This document shows, in pieces, positions 28,371 through 40,500 of a stretch of 64,000 bases of DNA. The position numbers and the translations under genes were made by a program. The stretch covers positions 29,552,796-29,616,795 of the forward strand of contig NC_091945.1 in NCBI RefSeq assembly GCF_041260155.1. Direction: 5' to 3'. The number at the start of each line of letters is the position of its first letter. Positions within the stretch are counted from its first letter, which is position 1. The notes beneath the pieces were generated by a model. That model was not told where the DNA came from. It saw only the letters and a program-made list of their open reading frames with translations, and searched no databases. Source of the stretch: Ptychodera flava (lineage: Eukaryota > Hemichordata > Enteropneusta > Ptychoderidae).

Positions 28371-31270
28371 CTAAGTTTTTATATCTTGCAATGTCAGATA
28401 GTCTGGAAAGTCATAACCAAAAAGTTGGAAATCCCACATGTAAATTTTATATAATCCTGAAATCTGTTCAGGATTTAGTTGATTGAAATAATGAGCAATT
28501 GTGCCCTTGCCAGAACTGTCCGTTGCTATTGGATCAGACTGGGGAAATGTGACATTTACTCCCATTTGCTTCAAAATAAAGTCGGAATCCTCTTTCTGAG
28601 TTTCTAGATGCCCGATGAAATCATACTTCACTTCACAGGGACAACAGGTGCGATACATGGGCTTAATATGTGGATCGAGTTTGTCTATTCCTTCGTCGTT
28701 TACGCTTACTTGTATAATATAATCTACAAAGTTAGAAAATGTCAGATTTGCTGGCCTCGTTCCCGTCTCACCCTCTATCATCTTTAAGTGCCGTTCAATG
28801 AAATCCATATCGGGGTCGTGGACTATTTTGTCGGCGAAGCACGACACAAGACGAGAGAACGGATGGCGAACAAACATGAATCGCGTTGTGTAGTCTTTCA
28901 GGATGGCATCCCTCTCTCCTGGCTTGTTGCACATATTCAAACGTTTGTAATAATTGCCGATGCGTTCCCGGAAGTTAGGGGTTACATCGACGACGAATCC
29001 CAGGAATGTTCTAAGCCAGTTTGAACTGCCGACTTTGAAAATTTCGCAAAATAGAGTTTTGTGCGCCTCATCAACCAATGTCCGTCCATAGGCGTTCATA
29101 CGACATTCCTTGCCGGCTGTGTACTCTTTACATCCATCCAACACCAAATCCTTCCGCTTCCTGAAAATTTCCTCTCTGGACACGTTCTAGAAGGACGAGA
29201 TTTGAAAATGTATCACTATATCAAAGCGATGAAATCTACTTTTGTGTTCATGATTTTAAGAACTTATTTCTTTACGGAATATGGACATCAAAATCACTGT
29301 TGTGTAACGAAGAGAATAATCCGTTTCAAGCTACGTATTAAAATACTTTTTTCACAACCATGCAGGTGAGAAATGGCGACTTTTCTGCTTGGTCGCTTCT
29401 GGGTTAAAGCGCCCTCTAGAGTGACCGTGAACAGTAAGAACTTGCGAAAGTTTAAATATCGCTATTTCTATACTTGATCACAATGAGATTGATCATTCAT
29501 GTTGCAAATTTCGCCTGCGGGGACGGAAAAACATATTGACAGACTAAACACTAATGATCAATTTGGCTATCACACTATGGCAGGTTCGGCTGTCAATGTA
29601 GTGGCGGAAGCGAGCAACGGCAACTCGCTCGCTCGATGTTCCACCATGAAACCGAAAGGAGGCGCCAGAAGTCTTCCCCTTTAGCTCCATGATTGACCAG
29701 ACTTTAACTGCTTTTGTAATTGGAACTTCATCGGAAAAGTGATCATGTTTCTCCTGAAGTAAAGATAACTCCTTCATCGAACTTTAATTGACCTAAAAAT
29801 ACACAACAGCCGTGACAGAGCAGCAAGATCAGTCCTACATTTTGAAAATAATCATACCAATGAAAGAAGTAATCTTTAACCACGGTGCCCATGTGAACTG
29901 ACAGCAACGCATACATATACCTTGGGGCCCTCATCTTGGGTCCATGAGTGGTAGGTTGATCCCAGGGAATCCAGAAATATGGTTGTTGTTGTTGTTGTTG
30001 TTATTGTGTATGTTTATGTGAGTCGTGTTGTTGCTGTTGTTGACCAATGAAAATCAACAAACATAACTATTGTGCTTTTGTTGTTTCAAAAATAATGTAG
30101 ATCTCATAAGAAACACTACAAGGACGCCATCATTATTTGACCCAATGCAATTCTCTTCAAATGTACACTCTCTACATATGTGTAAGTGAAGGTAGAGAGT
30201 GTACGTTGAAATAAAAAAATTCAATTAACAGTAATTTAGCAGATTTGCCTGAAAAGATATACGGCAGTGTTGGCAACAAGGCAATTTACTATGACATACA
30301 TGTGTATGTCAATTTGTGGTTGTCATATGATCCAATAAGGCTGTCGGATAGCCATATTGTAATGAATTATATGTCGGAAATGATTCGATTCAAAATCGGT
30401 ACAAGCACATTTTACATTAACAGTAAGATAAAATATGGTTTTACAGAAGGAGAAAAATACCGGAGAACACTTCAAAAATGTACACTGACGGAAGAAGAGC
30501 TGAAGAAATTACATGTTTCCGATAAACCATGATTAATATGCAAAAAGATTCCACTTACATATACATGACTATTTGGCTGTTTTGCTGGTCCCTTCTTTTC
30601 TTGGTCCGTGCCATCGCTATGGAAACGTGCGACAGGTTGCTCGTGTCTTGAATCAATTTGAACATCTAGGGTAGTGTCTAGTAACTGTTGTATGCTCTTG
30701 AAATCGCCAAGATTTTGTCTGATAGACACACCTGAAATTCATAACAGTGGTTGTTTGATGGTGATTCCTCACTTCATTGTTTCTCATGAATTATATTTAT
30801 GATGACAATTTCAGTGTGGTTCCTAATAGCACTTATCCGTAGATAAAGTCACAAATGGCTTCCGTTGGCTTGAAGGTGTCTATGGAAAACGATCTGCTGC
30901 AAAATGTCTACTATTGAATAGTGGATCTTTTATCCTATTCATCTGTAACACGATACGTATCAATCAATCAATCGATCAATCAATCGACAAATCTTTGTTA
31001 TCAGAATGTGGACAATTAGCGTTGTATACGTATTAAGCCAAACCAACGACTTCTGTAACTTTTGTTCTAACTTCAACACTCGCACCGTACACAAAGCTGG
31101 TCAGATGTCGCCGTCGATGAAGAAACGAGTAACTTTCGACTTATCGTTACATTCGATGCCGAAATCTTACCTCCTATGTGGCTGTTGATACGGACGAGGA
31201 TCAAATAGAGAGCTTGAACTGACAAAACCAATATGATGAACATCGAACGTCTCCGGAATCTACGTGACAT
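28371..31270 (-). CDS. Carbohydrate sulfotransferase, CHST8-14 type (Sulfotransfer_2)
   Basis: Three phase-matched exons, 31171-31270, 30559-30731 and 28371-29186, give 362 residues from ATG 31270 to TAG. Residues 1-9 are basic (MSRRFRRRS) and are followed by a membrane segment (FIILVLSVQALYLILV), giving a type II Golgi topology. The stem is residues about 35-95. The 5'-phosphosulfate loop is FKVGSSNW (about 141-148) and the 3'-phosphate motif is FMFVRHPFSRLVS (about 194-206). The CCPC and YDFIGHLE blocks are also family-typical. Members move sulfate from PAPS to sugar residues of chondroitin, dermatan or HNK-1-type glycans; which one cannot be told. The length suits the family. No damage was seen. 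The catalytic domain sits in one exon. Confidence 0.93.
30245..30532 (+). other. Unexplained 95-codon open frame inside a sulfotransferase intron
   Basis: The plus-strand frame ends TEEELKKLHVSDKP and stops at 30530-30532. It begins without ATG and could start after an AG near 30240. The amino-acid make-up is protein-like, but I recognise no family and no matching donor. It is probably chance in AT-rich DNA; an exon of an unknown opposite-strand gene is possible. Confidence 0.15.
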
Positions 31271-32866
31271 GATATCATATGATGGCAGCTATGTCAAAAT
31301 GAAAGTATATGCTGTTAGATACGATGTTTGAACAGGGAAATTTGAGTATTGCTTTATTTTCATTGAGGTAAAACGCGTCTCGACTCGGACTCTGAAACTT
31401 TTACAATTTCTGATCTACCACATGTGGGGTTCATTTCAAAGCTCTTTGTGTAATAAATTTTTTAACTGTCTTAGTTTTTCGAAAATCGAAAATTTTATTT
31501 TTCTCAATGAGTTAACACGGGGTTGGCGGCCATTTTGAATTTCAGATATCGGTAAATCTTGGGTAATTTGTTTCTCTAGTACACAGTCCCTCCACCAAAC
31601 TTGTGGAGGGACCGTGTCTAGTACCAAACTTTGCACAGTGATTCCTAATTTTATTCGTGATTTTGAAAGAGGAGAGTAGAAAGATTGCTTGAGGAAAGTT
31701 TGAGCAAAAGTTTGTCTTTCATTTTCAAGGTGCATACTACCTTTAGATCAGAAATGTACAACAGGTCGGTATGATCGTCTGCGCCACTTTGTCTGCTGAT
31801 CAAAGTCATCATGGACAATAACAAAGGATCGCATGTGTAGCCTAAAAAGAATTAATCAAATCCATATTCCACCCCATTCTGCGGCTTTCTAATGCTTTTC
31901 TCGTGCCAAATAACCTCTTTCTGAAAGTGGCCGCCATTAAGAGGGTCGATCTAGTCCAAAACTGGTGATGTCATAGGGCAAAAAATGAGGAAACATACGA
32001 TGAGAAACAAGATCAAATCTGTGATAGCATAATGGGCTGCATTGGACAAATTTGGCCTACGATTGCTATGTATACCTATGTTACTGCGGCTAATCAGTGT
32101 GACTAACGTAAATCTTCTTGGTAAAAGTTACCACAGCTGAGCTCGAACAATTGCTCAAATAATTAACCGATAGACACAGAAACTGTCATTTTATTTGTTT
32201 TGAAATTTATTCCAAGGTCCTCTAAAAGTTATTTACAAAAATAGTTTGTCACAAAGACACTATGCCAATGAACTCTATCTTGAATTAGACTTCACTGAGA
32301 AGGATAACAATTTTTCGCTTCAAATGCTTATAAAGTGTAAAAATCACGCATTTGGCATTTCAAGGTATAGTGGAACAACATACTACTTTTAGCATATCAT
32401 TACACATGTAACTAATTTCATGAGGTTATCTGTGTCGAACTGCATGACTGATGCGAATGGATGGAATTGCTTTTCCTATTGTTATACAAATATAGGGCCC
32501 TCTGCTCATTCCATGACGCATGACAGCCCCGAGGCAATATAAACGTTTGTAGGGAAGTATATATGTTGATTTGCTTCCTTCGGTACATTCTTCCCGTCCA
32601 TTTATATTTCAATATTTACTTTACTACTTGCACACCCCGTGCATTTCTCTTAATTGCCATACCAACTGGCAGCAGATATTTTCAGCCCATCGCTACCTTT
32701 GAGTACGGTCACGCCACGTGGGGTAGTGACCGAGCTTTGAGCGACACTGCCACTGTGCGTTTACTTACAATCAAAACTTTGGCAATCGAAACTTCAATTG
32801 TTTACCTTCGGAAACGTCAAGCAAATCGTGAATTTGAACTATCTTTGATAATTTCTGAAATTTCCC

Positions 32867-32914
32867 CAAGGTTAAACCATGGAGGTAGTAGTGCTACCTC
32901 CATGGTTAAACCTT
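32867..32914. repeat. Near-perfect palindrome, 24 bp arms
   Basis: Arms 'caaggttaaaccatggaggt' and 'acctccatggttaaaccttg' surround 'agtagtgct'. It probably is a small foldback element or a cruciform-prone site. 'ccatggaggtacctccatg' recurs near 60170. Confidence 0.8.
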
Positions 32915-34149
32915 GAACAAGTCCCATGACAGCCGTGTTTTGACTAGCCCTCAGCAACACCGCATTTTACCGGAAAGAAGGAAAGCAGGCGACGCCTGCC
33001 ATCATGAGCGAAGCTCACGCCGAGAACTGCCGATGCGGATAAAAATGTTTTCTGAGTAAAACAAGTATGTCCCTGCGGTCGATCACTTTAGAAACCACCT
33101 CGCTTCGTACCTAATTTGATGAAGGAAGTCTGTGTCGATAGTGGCATATAACGGCCGATGGGCATGTGTATGCCTGCAGGAGATAACGAGATGAGTATAA
33201 GATTATTAATACAATGGGTGAATCGGCGATTGCGAGGGGAGGGAGTTTGTAAACTGGTAGTTGTTACATACCTAAAATCCAGCATATGTTGTTTCCGATC
33301 CCTTGGGGTACCTACTATGTGTTCGCAACGCACTTGACCATGAGGTACTGAGTGCAAGCATGTCCCTTTCCACTGGTTATTCAGCTCTGCTTGACGCTAT
33401 ATCATGAAAAACAAGACAAACAAAATGACAAAAACCAGATAATATACCACGGTCACTTCACGAATTGATCGTGCATTGTCGAAGTTACGTCACGTGACTC
33501 GGACACTTTATTAAAGAAATAACAAAAGGTATACATGTTTTTCAATGGTTGGCTCAAGTCAGAATTAGCATATGAATAGCTTGTCGATTATCTCCTGGTC
33601 GCGGAGGACATAGACATAGACAGTAGAGAAACGAGGAGGCTATTATAAGTTCAATGTTCGAAAGTTGCGTAACGTAGGGACCGTGGGTGCAGCCATAGAG
33701 CTAGAAATGGAGCTCCGTGGTGCACCATACTTCACTAAAGAAATTTCGAAATTCACGAGTTTTGAGGTAGTGAAAACAAGCCGTCGCTAATATAATTCAT
33801 TCACTCATTCATAGACCCCATGAGAACAGTCATTTCTAAGGCAGATCTTAATGAACTGAAGTCGTGCATCCTGTGCAGTAATTGGTAATGACAACATATT
33901 AGCCGAATTGGCACTATGCCACATGCTGCATAACATTTCCATGCAATTTCGTCTTGTTAAAGAGGTCAAGGCATGGTTGTAAGACAGCGTCATAAACAGT
34001 CCAAAAGCATGCAATAATTCCAGTTCTACAGTCTTACTCCATGTGTCCCATATCATCTGATAAATATAGATGGTCATCAGCAGTCATTGTCATTGCTAGA
34101 TTTCAAAGTTTGTAATTCTGTTACACAAGTCATTGTCATCTGCACGTAG

Positions 34150-34250
34150 TCATTCATTCATTCATTCATTCATTCATTCATTCATTCATTCATTCATTCA
34201 TTCATTCATTCATTCATTCATTCATTCATTCATTCATTCATTCATTCATT
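34150..34250. repeat. (ATTC)n microsatellite
   Basis: A pure tetranucleotide array of about 25 units. It is unlike the ATAC-type arrays elsewhere in the window. Confidence 0.98.
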
Positions 34251-37200
34251 GGTCAATAACAGGACAAGTTGATCTGTTGTGAAAATACTGAACACAATGC
34301 AGTTGGAATCTTTACATCCCTTTTCCCCCACAGTGACAGTGTAGTGATGCTAAAACTATGTGTTGTCAAGAATTAGATTGATCATTGCTTTCAGGTCTTT
34401 TTGTCGAACTGTTGTCAATGCTGCAGAGGTTGCCTCTTGGCTGTAGTCCCTGCAGATTTCTGCCATCATATTATAGCCAATCATGATGAACGGACAGTCG
34501 GGGTCATCTGGTGTACTTTCAGTCGCTCACCATTATCTTCTTGTGTCAAGTTCAATGTCACCTTTGTCCCAACCATTGTAAGGAGGAATGTCTGTTCCGT
34601 TCACTACTTTAATGTTCAATTTTGTAGCCACTTCCACTACTGTCGCAAGATGGCGGTGACGTTCATTATTCAAGATGGCTCTGTCAAATTTCTCACAATA
34701 AGGGAGATGTCATAACTCTCTCGAAAGAAATTGTACTTTGGAATACAGAAGCTGAAATGATGTACGACAGCAAACCATGTGCGTAGAGATGGAACTGAAG
34801 ACTTTATTGTCCACCAGGTGGACCAGGACCCGGGCTTCACAGCACTAGGCCTTGGTCAACGGCCGCACCCTGGAGCACCAAATCATGAGCGTCTGAACAT
34901 GGAAAAATCTTTGATCTCCAATCTATTTTGCATCCGAATAAAAACAATACTCTTTTATAAGATTACAGTTCTTGATAACACAAAACGTCTATCGTTTAAA
35001 ATCCAAGCTGTCCGAAAATTTACAAATACACAATTATAGTGACGTCATGATACCTCACATCTAATGCCAGAACAATAAGTGGATCTGCCTGATATTAGTA
35101 AATATTGCCAGTATATGTCTCTGATGTGCATTTCGACATAGACAGTTTCTCTACTGTCTATGTTTTTAATAAAAAGGTAATTACTTCTCAATTCCTAAAA
35201 GTTAGAAGAAGGTTTCAATATTCATCGGAAACTTGCAATTGTTGGCGGGAAAATATGAAAAAGTGAAATACATCAAAATCTGCAAAAAGCAATGGCGGTA
35301 ATTTTGTTGACCCACCTCTAGCATGAAGTCGAGAAATACGAGTTCTTTGTCCAAAATTATATGTTTCCCGGATCATGGTTTGACATGGGGTTTTTCTCGA
35401 CAAAGAAGTGGCCGCACTCCTTGATAATATGACACCTCTATGCTCGACGAACTGTGCTCCGACTGAGCAAGAGCTCAAGATAATATAGCTTTTTGAGTTA
35501 GTTTCGATAAAAAACGTTACAAAACAAATGTTTTCGTCACTGTAAAAACTTCAACGTTCGATAAAGCACGTAGTTTTGAAATTTGGCCGCCTTACGCCTA
35601 CTTTTCGTCGATTTTGTTTAAACAGACGAGAAACGATCATTCGTGCATTGAAAATCACTATCAATCAAATGGTTGTATAACCACAGCGTGAATCTCCAGA
35701 TGTGTAATCCTAATCCGAATTGAGAGGGGAGGGATGTCCTCAGACGAAAAATGCATCTCAAGCACAATTACTTTCCAATAAGGGAGGGGGAAGTCGGAGG
35801 TGGAACTTAACCAACAAATGAAATGCAAAAACAACCCCCCCTCCCCCATCAAATCAAATTTCTAACATTTGACCCAAAAATTCATAAATTGTAAAATGTG
35901 ACCCCCCCCCCCAACCTAAAAAAAAAATCAAATTTAATTCATTTTCTGTTAGCACGGTATGGCCCTGGGATGAAGAATTGGGCTTTTCAAAAGTGTTTGC
36001 AAGAATTCAAAAAAAAGTGACCCATCTCCAAATTTCATGCACATAAAAGAGCCATCCTCCACCAGATGTCAAAGTCCGTATCAATAATATCTTAATTGGC
36101 ATACAATTTCTCATTTGACTATAGACCTTTCAAAGAATCCTTTTTGAACTTTACAAATAATCACTTGGGCGAAATTCAAATATCATATTTGTTTTTCATA
36201 TCTGCTCCTTCAAACATAGTATTCTCATCACGTACATTTATATCAATTGTCAAACATTTATGAAAGCAAATTCTAAAATCAATTTTTTTGCCATAAATCC
36301 ATACAAACCTTCGTAAAATTTGACCCCCTCCTAAAAACGGTTTCGTAAAAGCCCCCTCCCCATTTCACTACGATATTAGCCGATATCAGCAATCTACAAT
36401 TTTACGTAGCCGTAGTTTAAATTTCAACTTTCAGATTTTAAAGCATATGTCAGATATTTAGTCGGTCTAAATATCATTCTGAACTTTCTAATTTAGCCAA
36501 CATAAAGCTTGAATTTCGGTCGGATTCCAGCTTTCCCAGCTAAAATTTCCGCATGGAAATAGCCAATCTGCGTTACTGTAAGCGAAAGGGCAACGTTGGA
36601 GCTGCTTTTTTTTGATAATTTAGAATTTCTTGTAGATTATTTTCATTGTGTGAGACTCACGATATGTATGCTTTTTCTAAGGTTGCCTACATTTTGCTGC
36701 TTTTCTCAATATGAATACTAAATGCGCTAACACTGTTTCGAGTGGCTTGGCAAATTTAAATGTAACATTTGACAAATAACAGCGCTTGCACTGTCTTGCC
36801 AAATGGGTTCTGTCATAATATCTGTACAGTTGTATATCATAGGTTATACGCTATGTCAATGTCATATATACATACAGTATTTCATCCTTTACAAGTTATT
36901 GTAGGGGTGGTTATGTTTGCAACTTTGGAAATTAGTTTTTTACATTTGGTTCAATAGTCGCATTGTACATGGTGGACCACCGATGTTTTTCTCTGACCGA
37001 CTCCCCCCTCGTAAAAATTGGGAACCCCACCCTTATGACCCATCATTTCATACAAAAATCACTGTGTATTGCAATCGCCCAGTTACGATGAGTTCCTTCT
37101 CCCCTACGCGTCCGCGACTAGGCAATGTCGCAATCTGATAAGGTGAACTTGGTTAATATTTAGCCTGTCACGTATGTCAACAAGTATAATACAGTTTGTC

Positions 37201-37470
37201 AAAGGTTAGAGATCAGGGGTTAAAATAAAATGAAAGTTGATAGAAAATCGATGTAAAATGAGACTTACTTATGAAAAAAAAAACAAATAAAAAGAAAATG
37301 AAATGGGTTACAGGAGATCACACATTTTGTCTTTTGTGTTATCATATAATTATCAATACATAAATATGGTAATGAGTTATGTTTGTTATCTGTGGTTGCT
37401 ATAGTGCCCTAGAACAGGGTGGTGAACATAACTATACCCGATTCTTCTCAGCTCTCTGTAAGCTTAACTA

Positions 37471-37478
37471 TATAAAGG
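37471..37478 (+). promoter_or_regulatory. TATA box of the SSUH2-like gene
   Basis: 'tataaagg', preceded by 'cta', lies 39 bases before the ATG at 37517. A start site about 30 bases downstream would leave a 5' UTR of only about 15 bases. The position and match are good, but no experiment or initiator supports it. Confidence 0.5.
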
Positions 37479-37516
37479 TCGCAAAAAACACGGAGACAAG
37501 GAGTCATATTGAAGAT

Positions 37517-40500
37517 ATGAGCTACCCTCCACCGTCACGATTAGGTAAGGAAAGCTTTCTTGTTTAGTTTCCCTTATGGAACATATAGCGAACGTACCAG
37601 AACGTGGGTTACTGTCCCATAACTTTTAGGCGACGGAGAGGTACGCACGTGGCAGTCGACCAAATAAGTGCTCGGCTAAATGTTTGTAAGACACATAAAT
37701 GCGGACAAGAAAGCAACACGAAAGTTTGAGACACTGTTTTCATTTCAAACTAATGGTATTGCATGTCACCGAGTAAACATTCTTCTGTACTCCAAAATGA
37801 GGAAGTACAATTGGAGTTGGACTGAAATTGACTTACTGCCATCGGCTGAGAACGATACTAGTTACTGCTTTGTGTATTTGTAAAATAAAACCAACACAGA
37901 ATAGTAGAAATTTTAGGGCTGTTAAATTAACGCTTCTCCAACATGTATCTCAGTTGAATGTACACCAGTCATGTACTCCTATAATTAAACGACTATATTT
38001 ATTTATGCACAGTTCCGGGTGGCTTTCATATTATGCACCATTTATTTCCGCGTAGTGAGGTTTACGAATCTCCGTATCTTGATAAGACGTTTTCAGTAGT
38101 TTTCACACAGTCGCCTAGAGAGGGCGATATTTTCGCAAAGCCTTGGCTTTGAAAGCACTGCCCCATTTCATTGTTTCTTTCAAATTGATGTCTATACCAA
38201 CATTGTACAGCCCGGACTTCGAACACAATCACTGGTGACGAAAGTCCCAGCATGGAATGGGACGGTACATCTGACACCTGCTGCAACGATAACCTTGAAG
38301 TGCCGTCTCAGAAAGCACCGACGCTTGAGAGCGGTGATTCTGACCTTGACAATGACCAGGACGGAATGTTCCAGGAAGATGCGGAATCCATCTTGAGCGA
38401 GAGTGGAACGGAAACAATTAAAGGCTACGAGAATGTTATTTTGCGTGAGGGAGAAGCTATCACACCACCACGACAACAATCGCCTCCCGAAGAGAGAAAA
38501 CCAGAAGAAACTTTCCGAATGTAAGATTTCATGACCATATTATTATGTCTGTATTTTTGCGTGCTAAACTTTTACCAGAGATCTAGATAATTCACCTTTT
38601 GAATTTTAAACGATTATTGAATAACAGACTTTGGGTTCACCATCGTATAACAATATCATCGTTAAACAATAGTAGATATCCTTCTATCTTAATCAGTGTT
38701 CTGTATCCAGTTTTCTTCAGAAAATGTTCAGCGATCTGAATTAGTTATGTGTATAATTAATGAGGTATAGGAGGTAGCTGGTCATGTGACATTTTATCAA
38801 AAAGCCTTGCTCCCATAGTTACCCATGTATACCAAAAATCAGGCATCTAGCTCCATGCATTGGGAACCGTATTATGAGATATGTGCATAATTAATGAGTT
38901 GCAGTATGTTGCCAGGGTCAAAGGTCAGAGGGATCCCCAAAATATTGGTGTACAATTTGGTCCCTACTGGTCAATGGTCATTAGAAACTAATCCTCCAGG
39001 ACTCTTACGTAGGTCAGCATAGACCCTTGCCTTAGCTTAGTTGCAGAGGCATAGCACAGGTCAAAGGTCATTGGGAAATGTAAAAATAATAATTTACAAA
39101 TCTGTTTCTAAACATTAGCATTGCCTGTGACCTTGACATTTGCATGAAAGAGCCTTGCCCTATGGTCTACAAATAGTGTTAAGAGAATTTTGATTAATTT
39201 CTATGCAAATGAGATTAATGTTAAACTCATTTAAAGATGGCCGCTGAGTCATTTTACCAGTCGGCATGGTAACATAATGAAAAATTCGGTCTTTTAGATT
39301 AACCTATGTGCCAAATTACAAGTCATTTTGTGCAACAGTTTTTGAATGTGAGCCCTCATACATGAAAGCAGATCAAAGGTCATTCAAGGTCATATTGTCA
39401 AAATGAAATTTAATAGTTTTGCAGGATTGAGTTCCAAATAACACTCGGTCATATATTTTGCATTTCGCTCATTTAGTTTTTGCTCAGTCATCACAGTCAA
39501 AATTCGATAATTAGACTAAAAGAATAAAAATATATTGCAGCACAGCCTAAGCAAATATACCGTTAAAACCTTGTTTTCTTTTTTCGTCAAACTTTTACGT
39601 TCAATGACTCGGCAAAAACTAAATGTGCGAAATCCAAAATACATGAGCGGGTTTGAAATATCATTTTAGAACAAAGTTTTCTAAACATCTTGCGAATCTA
39701 TAAGTTGTTGTGTATTTTGTTTTCATTAATTCAAGATTGAATGAAATTTAATGAAATAAACTCATTCGTATATATTTTGTATATTATATAATATTTAGGT
39801 TTATTTACATATTAAAAGAAAAAGACTCTTACATCACTTTACCATAGACATCCTGACGGCAAGATATCGGAGGAAGAAGTCAGAGAAGCCATGTTAGAGT
39901 TTGTCAAAGCACACTGTTGCTATGGTTCCCGTCCGGCAAAACAAATGACCATCACGACCATTCTCAACGTGTGTGCTCTACATGTGAGTAATTAAGGGGG
40001 AAAATCATAGAGAAGTATAATTGATTTCTATACGTTGGACTGAGAGCATACTTCACAGTCATTCCAGTATTATCAACAAAAATCAATCTGTACATTATTC
40101 AGTTTACAACACTTGTTGTCCATGGAGCACTTTATAGTCTATTGTCATGGCAGTGTCATGATTGAAATTTCGTACTGTTGGTCATTGTAACCCTTATTCA
40201 TTATATCATTTTCTTGTACATGCACTACACAAAAAATAAATGATTAAGACTAAAATTATTCACGCTTGTCCTCCTTTATCCTCAGATTTCTAAACAATCC
40301 GACTTCCGAAATCTCAAGCATTGTATCAAAATTGACCATATCAATTAGTTATTACTGGACAGTGCAATAATTTGCCTATACAGAGCTACTTAGAAGTAAT
40401 GCAGCGTCAATAGTAGATTCATTCACAAACACCATCTTTTCGCATTGTCGCACTTTCATTCCCAATGTGCGTGATGCAGTTTCTAATTGAACACATTTCC

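Larger units (their letters stand above)
31271..37470. other. Intergenic region; short inverted repeats and low-complexity sequence
   Basis: No splice-supported coding sequence was found. Items seen: an inverted repeat around 'cagtccctccac' / 'gtggagggac' (31582-31618); a palindrome at 32867-32914; an ATTC array at 34150-34250; C-rich and GGGTCA-like tracts at 35830-36070; and the phrase 'catagacagtagag' or its complement at 33610 and 35135, which also occurs at 61430. The sulfotransferase promoter should lie near 31300, but I see no TATA box. Confidence 0.5.
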
